A stretch of 64,000 nucleotides of DNA from NCBI RefSeq assembly GCF_963169125.1, contig NC_084802.1, forward strand, positions 116,502,903 through 116,566,902, given 5' to 3'. Source of the stretch: Humulus lupulus. Its lineage: Eukaryota; Streptophyta; Magnoliopsida; Rosales; Cannabaceae. Under the pieces are notes generated by a model that was not told where the DNA came from, made no database searches, and saw nothing but the letters and a program-made list of their open reading frames with translations. Made by a program: the position numbers and the translations under genes. The first letter of the stretch is position 1, and each line of letters starts with the position of its first letter. This document shows positions 24,473-34,530 of this stretch, piece after piece.

Positions 24473-24634
24473 GATGAAAATACTACGATCTCTCATTTTC
24501 TTCATAGTTGTATCTCAGTTTTGATGAGTTAATAATTTCAATAGTTAACCCATGAAAGTCACCATTTCAATATTTTAGTATACGATTACTAATCTCAGTC
24601 ATAAGAGCTTGATCATATGATTGATATTGTCTGT
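24473..24634. repeat. Left part of a degenerate tandem-repeat tract, cut by element A
   Basis: It shares the wording of the tract at 40464-42500: ACCCATGAAAGTCACC, ATATTTTAGTATACGATTA and GAGCTTGATCATATGATTGAT. The tract is interrupted at the TCTGT target site by element A and continues at 40464. Confidence 0.7.
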
Positions 24635-25565
24635 TGTTTGCCAAGATTTTAGGAAACTATATTAATAAAAGTTAAATGAGATTAATGATAAGGGATTTGG
24701 AAGATGTATACAAGATTTTGATGTGGTTGGGGAGTTAATGAGCCTTAGTCCACGAGATAGTCGTATTAGAGCATGGAAAGTCTATAACAATGGAGTTTTC
24801 TCTTCGTTTTGGCAGAGTAACTGTATACAACCCAAAGAGAGACCCATTCCCCAGTGCTCTGTCACATATACTTATAGGCTCATAGGAGCACTGGGCTTGG
24901 GCCAGGCTGACCTGGGCCCAACAAAGGTATAAATACCACTGGCTTCTCTATTGGAATCCCAATACAAAGGATAAACACATAAAAGACAAACATTAACTGG
25001 AGCCCACTGGAGCCCACTGGACCAGCCCAAAGCCCATTCGTCACCCGAAAAATTGGGGCTTTTGGTCTGGGCATTTCGAGTTACGAGGCAGATTCAGGGG
25101 ACAAGAACGGTCAAAGTAGTGGTGGTGCAGGTCTGAACCAACGACGTACAATCCCGAGGTGGCATTTTCCATAGGTGAGATGTGGGGACAACTCCCACGC
25201 TTCATGGGGCGGAGTCAGGGTCACGGATGCTTTATCCTGCCAACCCTGAGGACTTGACCTGGGTTCATTTACCTCTGTCCTTCTTCATTTACCGTAAGCC
25301 CGGATCATCTACCTAGAGCCCGGATCATTTACCAGGCTCTGGGACCATTTGCATACATCTCGACTGTAACCCCAAACAGCTGTACGTCTCCCGGATGAAC
25401 GTCCTGGATCATTCTTCCTAGACACCGTCCGGGTCTCGACCCACACTTGGACCGTCGATGTCAATCACTTCCTGCCAAACGGGCCTGGGCTGGGCCCAAC
25501 CCCAATTTCCCAGTTAGTGGGCCTGGACCACCGTCCCAGGCCCAAGGCAGGAAATGGGGATAACA
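24635..25565 (-). repeat. 3' LTR of element A
   Basis: 931 bp, pairs with 39542-40463. It has an extra 10-bp tandem copy (AGCCCACTGG, about 25001-25020) compared with the partner. Confidence 0.92.
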
Positions 25566-26158
25566 TTTACCCCCTAAGCCTTCACCTGGGTTCACGAGGT
25601 GGAGGCTTGCCTTGCTCCCGGATACTCCACGGTTATCTTCCTAGTTCCTGCTTAGAATCGTGGGTCTGTGGCAATGGGCAGTGCGCGCTGGGCGCATGCG
25701 GAGCCTAAACCATTTACCAATGTCCGGGTCCGTTTACCGAAGTCCCGTTTCGTGACGAGGGACACGTATGTCGCCCAACGACTGCTGCAACAATGGCACT
25801 TGACCTCGAAAGGTCACCAACCACCTCAAGGGTCGCTAGGCCTAGGCTAGTGTGTCAGCACGGATTCCAAAGCGTCCCATCCGCATGGGGGTCCTTCATT
25901 AATGTTTCTGCGCTGAGGTGGACTGTAGGATGGGGCGACCTTTGAAATTCCCCTCTCCTGGGACGTCGGATCAAAATGGAATGGATCCAGCACTCGAATG
26001 GATTCATTAATGCCTTTGCACAATCCTGGACCGTCCAATGGGGGATTTTCTATCCGCTGGATCAGAGACCAGGATTTGGGTCTCTATAAATACTCCTCAG
26101 GCATCCATTTGAAACTTTTACACTCTCGAGCCATTCTAAGAACTCTGAGGATTTTTTT
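25566..26158. other. Promoter and leader region of the antisense gene, inside element A
   Basis: No coding frame of element A is here. The plus strand has a TATA box at 26084-26092 followed by leader sequence. The 3' polypurine tract of A should be just right of 25566; AGGGGGTAAATG read on the minus strand (25566-25577) fits it. Confidence 0.5.
26084..26092 (+). promoter_or_regulatory. TATA box of the antisense gene in element A
   Basis: CTATAAATA, followed about 30 bases later by a CT-rich start-like region and a leader with an upstream open frame (26159) and splice donor (CACA then GTAAGTCC, 26369/26370). Confidence 0.6.
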
Positions 26159-26712
26159 ATGTCTGATCTTGCCGACGACATCTTCCACCGTCTGCTTACT
26201 TTGCGTCGTCACCTTTTTCCAACAGTCCCAGCATCTGCACCTCTACCTCAGCGCACGTCCTCAGCCAGTCCTGTCAACGAGCTACTAAACTGCCTTCGCC
26301 AGTTCAAGACCGAGATTATGCCGTCCTTATCACCAGAAAACCACCATTTTTCACGACCAGCCATTCACAGTAAGTCCTTCTGCCCTCTACCTTAATAGAT
26401 ATATGAACGTAGGTTCTGTCCTTTTGGTCATATGTTTAGGCTGCTAGAACTTGTTTATGCTTAGGATTAGTGCTAGGGAGACTGCCTAGTCCGGGTCGCT
26501 TCGGGTCTAGATGCTTCTCGGACCAGGGGTGGAACCTATTTAGTAGCCCACTTTTCATTCCCGATCTGGGTCTCATGGTTCCCTGGTGAACCCGGATCTA
26601 ATCCGGAGGGGACTCCAAGCAGTCCATAGGAGGCCCCCCGTACCCTAACCGACTTTCTTGGGTTTCGGTATTGATTGCTTGGTTTCTTTTCTTTGCTCCC
26701 AGATTATCGGCC

Positions 26713-29576
26713 ATGACATCGGGCGTCACCCTTCATTTGGAGGAGGAAGTCAACAAGGCCCCCGTCCTCCTTCCCGGGTCCCGGACCCCTAAAGGCAACA
26801 GCTGGGAGATGAACACGGTGCCGAACCTGTTCCGGAACTACCGGATGATGTACGTCCTGGAGAAATGCCTGGGCATAGAGTCCACTCCCGGACTCTTCTA
26901 CAACTGCCTAGCCAGGAGAAAGGAGCGGGCGCACACCTCCGTGAACGGGTTCGGGGCCTGGAGCGCAGGCCACATTAGTGCGGGAGCTACGCTCCCGCTT
27001 CACGATTACTTCGTGCGGTTCTTAACATTCATGGGGATCATGCCCTTCCAGCTGCTGCCTCAAGCCTACTGATTGCTTGTGGGATGGCGCGTCTTCTGCG
27101 CCGCGAGGGAGATCGCGGAGCCGATCCCCACGGAAATCTTGCACTTCTACAAGATGGAACCACAGGTCAATGCCAAGCTGAAGCCGCGGGGCAGCTACCC
27201 TGCTCCCACAAGCGCCTGGAAGCACCCCCCGAATGTCCGACATTACTGGTTCATGACGTTCGGGTTCCTCGTAGAGAAGAACCCCACGCTGATGCTAGAC
27301 TTTCAGCGAGTAGGTAAGTGCTTTCCCGATCTTATTTTGCTTGTTCCTCTTTTTTGCTTTTTTATTTCTCACTGTATTACCTCGGGTGGCAGGACCTTTT
27401 TCCCAGACTCCTCTCACCCAGTTCATCTTGGACCGGAAGAGGCTCTACTCCGAGCTGAGCGCGGAGGACCTGGACGTAGGAGGTTACGTCAACACCGAAA
27501 ATCTCCGACTGATCGGGCTACTCGCAGCCCATCAGACAATTGATGCCCCGAGCCTTCGGGGCATACAGTGCGAGAAGAATCCCATCATAAGGGAGCAACT
27601 GGCCCTGGAGCATATCAGGGAAGTAGAGGTTGTGGCACTCGCGGACGCGGCCAAGCGGAAGAGGGACTTGGCCCAGTCGAAGGAGGCGGCCACTTCTGAG
27701 GATCTGGAATCCCTTTTTGAGGAGGCACTGCCGAACACGGGGACCCCCGGGGCTAGCATATCAGGGCGAGGTAACTCACCTTTGGTTTTAACTTATGCTC
27801 CCCAAGTTGGGGACTTAGCTAGGGATAGGCTAGCACTTCGAGGCCCCGCGTTCGGGGCTGACAGGGAGACGAGACCTTCGTCACCCATTCCCGTAGGCTT
27901 GGAAACTCTCATGCACTTGTCTAGGTTCCTCCAATACGGGAATTTCCTGGACCTGGACGACATGGGGGATCGAGTCTACTTTTTCGCATTAGATGAGTTG
28001 AGTCATGTCCGGAGCTTAGATAAGGGTTCGTCTCGCGCCACGATTAGTTTTGACTTCTCTATTCTCTTGTTAATTGTACTGACTCCTTTTCATTTGTGTT
28101 TGTTGTAGGAGACTCCGACATGTCTGATCCCGTGGATGAGATGAGGCAACTTCTTGAGGTCCGGGCCGCCAAGGCAGCCAGGTCCGCGGCAAAGAAGGCT
28201 GCCAAGAAAACATTCGAGGCACCGGGCACGGATCTATCCCACAACAAGGAGACGCCAGGGGCGGATCCTCGACCTGGCTAGGTCGCAATCGTCGTGGTTC
28301 CTATTACGGTCGTGGACCCAGCCACCGTCCCCGGCCTCGTTCAACCCCCGGTGATCGATCTGGAGCCGGAACCTGCGGTAAGCCAGAGTTCTGGGAAGAG
28401 GGCCATGGAGTTGGGCGCGGCGAAGGCCTAAACCGTGAACAAGAGTCCCCAGACGAGGCGGGCTAGCTTGGCCGGAGAGTCATTCGGGGAAAGTCGCCTC
28501 GCCGCGAAGGAGATTCCAGCGACACCGGCTCTTCCCATCCATCCGGCCCTACCCGAGGAGGGGGAAGCCATCTTGTGGGACGAGCAGTCCAAGATCATTT
28601 CCCGGACCTGGGAGAGTGGCCTGGAAAGGAGGGACGAGACATACAAGGCCCTGACGATTCGCCGTCAGGTTTAGTTCGCTGAGCGCTCAGCGGCCTTCAG
28701 TGTCCCTCAGCCGATCATGGATCAGCCAGTCGCCGAGATGGGCTTTCCCCCTAAGCTAGGGCAAGACACTGCCCCATTCGCGGCGGACCTGCTGGACCAG
28801 GTGGGGAACACCATGTCCAACCTTCAACTGAAACGGTACGCCACCATCGCCAACTCGGACATGCTGTTAATCTCCCAAGCTCTCCGCCATCAGGCCACCG
28901 CTGTAAGTTTGCTTCGTGTCTTTTTCTTCCTTTTTTTTTTGTTGAGTAAGGATTCTTCTAACTTTGCTTTATTCCAAGACGCTCTGCTATCCCATTGGAA
29001 TGCTGACCTGGTGGCCGAGGCGGCCATGAAGATGGAGACGCTCCAGCTGGAGCTAGAGGCGACCTTGAATCAAAGGGAGGCCACCAAGGAGGCCCTGGCT
29101 AGGGAGATGGCCCAGGCAAAGGAGTCCTTGGCCAAAGCGGTTGCTCAGGCTGGAGCCGACTGGGCAGAGTTTGACCGAGTCAAGGCTTGGCTTAAAGAGG
29201 CCATGTCCCAGAAAGAAACCGAGGCTAATGAGAAGGTAGCCCTTCTGGAGGCGGAGCTTCTGGAGCAAAGGCCGCACAGGAGGTGGCTGCGACTCAGTCT
29301 GTCCAGGACCGGGAGAGGGTCCAAGGCTTGGAGGCCCGGGTCCATGAGCTGGACGGCTCTCTTCGTGAGGAGAAGGTGGCGCATGACGAGACCTGCCCCA
29401 GAAAGGAGCGGGCGGACAACATGCTGTGCGTCACCTTCGAGGAGGCCATCTACATGGCCTGGCGCAAAGACAAAAGCATGAACCGCCTGATCTTTCCTGA
29501 CCCAGACTTGAAGAGAGCCAAATTCGAGGTCAAGGAGAAAGAAGACGCGGAGCTCCTAGATGATGAAGCCTAGACT
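26713..29576 (+). pseudogene. Antisense accessory gene (aORF) of element A, multi-exon
   Basis: It lies opposite to gag-pol, next to the 3' LTR. Exon 1 (26159-26369) appears to be leader; its frame does not join the next exon. The main ATG is 26713, after acceptor CCCAG (26702). Exon 2 ends 27313 (VG then GTAAGT); exon 3 is 27393-27770; exon 4 starts 28109 after TTGTTGTAG and ends 28902; exon 5 starts about 28979. Domain 1 contains GAWSAGHISAGATLPLHDYF and FMGIMPFQLLPQAY. The C-terminal exon is a heptad-rich coiled coil (about 29020-29450) ending in YMAWRKDKSMNRLIFPDPDL. Decay: TGA at 27070 where the homologue has Trp; further in-frame stops near 28279, 28429 and 28672; a frameshift near 29270. 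The part 27771-28108 could be intron or a further exon. Function is unknown. Confidence 0.78.
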
Positions 29577-29989
29577 CGGATCTTCACCTCGCCTTTTTTC
29601 CTTTATTTTGTAATAACGTTTTTACGGACGTGTACGCATCCAAGACAATTTGTAGTGCTTTATCCGGTTTATGTTATTTCTGTTACTCTTTTTTTTTTAT
29701 ATCACCGTGTATGACTGATCTGAGGGTTTGGTCCCGGTTCCAACAGCCCGGACTAGACTATTCCTGACTTTAGCTTGTCAAATTGTTTTAATCCTGTTAT
29801 CCAGGACCCAACGCCCTGGGCCATTAGGGAGTTGGCAGTCATTACCAAATCTACCCGTCCAATCTTCAACTTTGAAAACCTGATGGCCTGGGCCATCAAG
29901 GTTCGAATAGTTTACTGTAAAACCTAATTCCCTCACTCTACCAGTCGCGAGCTACGTCCTTGCCTTGGGGCATACCGGATGCTTTTGTC
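29577..29989. other. 3' end of the antisense gene and spacer in element A
   Basis: AT-rich with possible polyadenylation context after the stop codon of the antisense gene (29574). No gene seen. Confidence 0.5.
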
Positions 29990-30528
29990 TCCCGAACATC
30001 GTTCGTCCAGGGTGGGACCAGCCTGAGGCTTGGTCCTCTTTTTATTATACCCCTGGACATCGTTCGTCCGAGGCGGGACCAGCCTGAGGCTTGTTCCTCT
30101 TTTTATTATACCCCCGGACATCGTTCGTCTGGGGCGGGACCAGCCTGAGGCTTGGTCCTCTTTTTATTATACCCCCGGACATCGTTCGTCTGGGGCGGGA
30201 CCAGCCTGAGGCTTGGTCCTCTTTTTTACACCTCCGGACAACTTTCGTCCAGGGTGAGACCAGCTTGAGGCTTGGTCCTCTTTTTATTATACCCCCAGAC
30301 ATCGTTCGTCCGGGGCGGGACCAACCTGAGGCTTGGTCCTCTTTTTATTATACCCCCAGACATCATTCGTCTGGGGCGGGATCAGCCTGAGGCTTGGTCC
30401 TCTTTTTATTATACCCCCGGACATCGTTCGTCCGGGGCGGGACCAGCCTGAGGCTTGGTCCTCTTTTTATTATACCCTCAAATATCGTTCGTCCGGGGCG
30501 GGACCAGCCTGAGGCTTGGTCCAATGAG
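29990..30528. repeat. Tandem array, 61 bp x 9, in element A
   Basis: The anchor GTTCGTC recurs at 30001, 30062, 30123, 30184, 30243 (variant), 30304, 30365 (variant), 30426 and 30487: period 61 with one 59-bp step. Each unit contains GGGCGGGACCAGCCTGAGGC and TGGTCCTCTTTTTATTATAC. Because 61 is not a multiple of three, the open frames across it on both strands are artefacts. Confidence 0.96.
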
Positions 30529-30684
30529 GTTTGTACCCCCAAGTCCTTGCCGGTCTGGGGTCGGGACTGGGCCTGAGCCTTGCGCTCTGCCTGGTATTTG
30601 TTCATGCCGGGGATACCCCCCACAAGTGAGCGGAGACTGGTCTGGGTCACTTGAGTAGAATTTTCATTGTCTGATAACATTTCT

Positions 30685-31714
30685 TTATGGCCTTCGGCTT
30701 TTTACTTTTGAGTTGAAATGCCGAGCGATCTTGCCCTGGTACATCTTCAGTTTCACTTGTGACTCCTCCTGGATCTCCTCGATTAGATCTAGTGATTCCT
30801 GGAGTAAAGTGTGGTTCTGGGCGGGATCATACGTGCCTCTTCGGTGAGACGGGATGGTCGTTTCGACGGGGATGACGGCTTCGCATCCATAGACCATGGA
30901 GTAAGGAGTGTGCCCAGTGGATGTCCTCTCGATGGTCCGGTAAGCCCATAGCACGCGGGGCAGCTCTTCGGGCCACTTACTCTTGCAGGCTTGGATTTTT
31001 TTCTTTAACGTCCCTTTCAAGATTTTGTTGACGGCTTCTGCCTGGCCGTTTGCTTGGGGTCTGGTGACCGCGAAGAAGCTTTTGACGATACCATGTCTTT
31101 CACAAAAATATGTGAAGTGGACGCTGTCGAACTGCTTCCCATTATCGGATACAATCTTGTGGGGGAGGTCGTACCGACACACTATATTGTTGATGATGAA
31201 ATCCAGGGCCTTCTTCGAAGTGATTGTACTCATGGGCTCCACCTCAACCAACTTGGTATAGTAGTCGACGACCACGATGGCGTACTTCACTCCTCCTTTC
31301 CCGGTCGGGAGCGATCCTGCCAGATCGATCCCCCACACCGCGAAAGGCCAGAGGCTAGTCATCAAGGTTATCTCTATTGGCGAGGCCCGCGGGACTTTCG
31401 CGTATCTTTGGCACTACTTGCACTTGCGGACGTAGTCAATACAGTCTTTCTTCATGGTTGGCCAGAAATATCCTTGGCGCAGGATCTTTTTTGGATAGAC
31501 TGAGTCCGGCTGTATGGTCTCCGCAGAAGCCTTCGTGCATAATGGTGCTTAGTTCTATCCCGGACACGCACCTGAGGTATGGCATGGACAACCCCTGGCG
31601 ATAGAGTTTTCCGTCCATCATGACATAACTGTAGACCTGGTATCGAAGGTTCCTGGCTGCGGCCCTGTCTGTTGGTACCTCACCGGTTGTCAGATAGCGG
31701 ATAAGGGGTCCCAT
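30685..31714 (-). pseudogene. Integrase of element A (interrupted, C-terminus lost)
   Basis: The N-terminal zinc region runs 31714-31436 ([12 protein letters not shown] gives the His pair only in part; frame broken after HEERLY). The core runs 31365-30685 with WGIDLAGSLP, IVSDNGKQFDS and QAEAVNK, the full D, D, E triad, and then YRTIERTSTGHTPYSMVYG. It ends abruptly at KSRRP; the roughly 65 codons that follow in element C (to HAWNAENLCRYY) are absent. Integrase joins cDNA to the target. With the frame break and missing C-terminus it would not work. Confidence 0.9.
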
Positions 31715-32491
31715 CTAAGACGTGGAGTGGTCAATGGCATTGATCGCGGAGACTCGAATGCTTGGGATGGGGAGATGGTTAACGGGGACCAGTCCAGACA
31801 GCTCTGCTTCGGCATCGGTGGCCAGCTTTGCTAGTGTGTCCGCGAACACATTTTGCTCTCTGGGGATCTGGCGGATGGAGTGCTTCTTGAACGCCTGCAG
31901 CATCTCTCTCGTCTGAATCACATAAGCCGCCATTCTCTCCCCTTTGGTTTGATATTCCCCCGAGACTTGCCTGACAACTAGCTGGGAATCGATGTAGATC
32001 TCCAAGTTCGTGGCCCCTACCTCCCGGGCCAGACGCAACCCGGCCAGCATGGCCTCGTGCTCGGCTTCATTGTTCAATGCCTTGAACTGGAAACGCAAGG
32101 CGTTTTGCAACTGGTGTCCCTGCGGCGACACTAGGATGATCCCGGCCCCGGCTCCATTCTCATTCGAGGCCCCGTCCATGAACACCTTCCATACGGGATC
32201 TGCGGGGTCGTCCGCCTGGGTGATCCCGGAACATTCCACGATGAAGTCGGCCAGGGCTTGCCCCTTGATTGAAACTCTAGGAACGTAGGCTATGTTGAAC
32301 TGACTTAGCTCCATGGCCCACTTTAAGAGTCTCCCTGACGACTCGGGCTTCTGCAACACGTGCCGCAAGGGGTGGTTGGTTAGAACTTTTTGGCGTGGGC
32401 CTAGAAGTTTTTGGGACGCCATCAGCAGGCAAAAAGTCAGTTTTTCGATGAGCGGATACCGAGACTCAGCCCCCAATAACCTTTTACTCAC
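31715..32491 (-). pseudogene. End of RNase H plus archaeal-type RNase H of element A
   Basis: The first part (KRLLGAESRYPLIEKLTFCL) is the end of the ordinary Ty3 RNase H and connection. From about codon 97 the aRNH domain follows: VFMDGASNENGAGAGIIL, NNEAEHEAMLAGL, IYIDSQLVV and NVFADTLAKLA. All four expected acidic positions (D, E, D, D) are visible, so this domain is better kept than in element C. The frame is open for 259 codons. It belongs to a polyprotein that is broken upstream (stop at 32627). Confidence 0.92.
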
Positions 32492-32626
32492 GTATTATAT
32501 TGGGAGATGGGTCTTTTCCTCCTCCCACACTAATGCAGCGCTGATCGCGTGCTCGGTCACTGCCAGGAACTCTCCGTCCACCGGTTTCGCCAAGAGCGGT
32601 GCTCTGGCCAGGTGCTCTTTCAGCTT

Positions 32627-33724
32627 TTAAAAAGCTTCTTCGCACTCGGCCGACCACTCGAAACGTTGGCTTCCCCGAAGAACATTGAAGAACGGGATGC
32701 ACTTGTCCGTGGCCTTAGAGATGAAATGGCTTAGGGCGGCTATCCGCCCGGTCAGACTTTGCACGTCTTTATGCTTTCGGGGAGAGGGCATATCAATCAG
32801 TGCCTTGATCTTGTTCGGATTGGCTTCTATTCCCCGAAAGCTCACTATGAACCTCAAGAACTTCCCAGAGGCCACGCCGAAAGTACATTTCTTGGGATTC
32901 AGCTTCATCCCATACTTCCGAATGACCGCAAAGGCCTCGGCCAGGTCGTCTGAATGTTTCCCGAATGTCTTGGACTTGACCAGCATATCGTCGATGTAGA
33001 CTTCCATGTTTCGCCCCAGCTGGGCCCGGAACATTCGGTTGACGAGCCTCTGGTAGGTGGCACCGGCGTTCTTGAGCCCGAAGGGCATGACAATGTAGCA
33101 GTATATTCCCTTGTCAGTTTGGAAACTGGTGTGTTCCTGATCTGCCACATGCATGGAAATTTGATTATAGCCGGAGTAGGCATCCATGAAGCTTAAGATC
33201 TCGTACCCGAATGTCGTATCCACCATCTGGTCGATCCAGGGAAGCGGGAAGCAATCCTTCGAGCAAGCCTTGTTGAGATCCGTGAAATCGATGCACGTCC
33301 TCCATGTCCCGTTCGGCTTCAGCACCAGAACGGGGTTGGCCAGCCACACGGGGTATACAGCCTCGCGAATGAAGTTGATTGATGACAGCTTCTCTACCTC
33401 CAGCTTGAGGGCCTCGGCCCTCTCCGTCCCCAAGGGCCTTCGTTTTTGACGAACCGGGGTTGCGTTCGGGTCGATGTTCAACGCATGGCAGATGATGTCG
33501 CGGTCGATCCCCGTCATATCTGAATGAGACCAGGCCAGAATATCCTGGTTCTCCTTAACTTGGGTGATTATGGCGGCTCGGACCTCAGCCGGCAGATTTT
33601 TCCCGACTTGGATTACCCTGGTCGAATCGGTGTCACTAATGCACACCTCCTCAATCTCGTCCATGGGCTCCAGGACGCGATCGTCTCCTATCCCCGGGTC
33701 CAGCTCATCTTCTTCCCGGATCAC
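32627..33724 (-). pseudogene. Reverse transcriptase of element A
   Basis: An open frame of 365 codons carries DILAWSHSDMTGIDRDIICH, GTWRTCIDFTDLNKACSKD, SFMDAYSGYNQISMH, MPFGLKNAGATYQRLVN and the catalytic VYIDDMLVKS (YIDD). It continues through the connection to ECEEAF, where a stop (about 32627) precedes the RNase H start. This is a typical Tat-lineage RT. It is the longest uninterrupted coding piece of the element. Confidence 0.93.
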
Positions 33725-33778
33725 TCTTCCAGTGGGGGGAGGAGGAACCGGACCGATGACTTCCTCGAAGGGTTCTTC

Positions 33779-34327
33779 CTAGACCATGTATATTGGTCGG
33801 GTGGACACGTGGTAGCACTTCCGGGCGCTCTTCTGATCTCCCCGGACTGTCCCCACCCCTCCGTTGTCGCAAGGGAACTTCATGCAAAGATGACGGATGG
33901 AGGTGATCGCCCCGAACTCAACTAGTGCGGGCTGGCCGAAAATGACATTGTAAGCAGTGGGGCAATCCACCACTATGAACGTGCAGAACTTGAACGAGTG
34001 CTGCAACTCGCTCCCCAATGTTACGGGAAATTGGATCTTTCCCATGGGGAGTAACGCATCTCCGTTGAAGCCGTAGATCTGAGTTGGACACTATGCCAGA
34101 TCTGCTTTGGTCAGGCCAATCGCGGCAAAAGCGGGTTTGAACAAGATGTTGACGGAGCTTCCGTTGTCCACTAGCACCCGGGACACCAGCTTGTTGGCGA
34201 TATGGGCGTCTATGACCAGCGGGTCATGGTGCGTGAAATGGACGTTGCGGGCGTCGTCCTCCGTGAAGGAGATAGGGAGGTTCATCAGTTTCGGGCACTG
34301 AGCCAGGGCCTGGACCAGAGCGCACAC
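33779..34327 (-). pseudogene. Protease region of element A
   Basis: 34327-34091 contains ISFTEDDARNVHFTHHDPLV and the active-site motif VDNGSSVNILF. After a stop near 34090 the frame continues at 34045-33779 with FIVVDCPTAYNVIFGQPALVEF, the equivalent of the ILGRPALVEF strand in element C (Gly-Arg replaced by Gly-Gln). It would mature gag-pol. Confidence 0.85.
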
Positions 34328-34530
34328 CTCTTAATCGTGGTCGAGCTCGCTCAGGTAGCGCTTCTGATCATTCCTGGATGGCCCTCCCAGGTGAGGTCCT
34401 CCCGAAATGGTGGCCACATGTCTGTCCACGCGAGGGGGTGCCGTCCCGGATGGATAGGGCATTCCGGGGCCAGGTGTTTGCGCGACGGGGACCCCCTGAG
34501 GGGTTTGCGCCGCCGGGCCCTGTGCATATC

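Noticed and set aside
29990..30528. CRISPR-like regular repeats
   Set aside because: The units are directly adjacent with no unique spacers, and this is plant retrotransposon DNA. It is a tandem array.
30045..30680. Open frames of 60-105 codons on both strands across the 61-bp array
   Set aside because: They are made by the repeat itself; the unit length is not a multiple of three and no domain is present.
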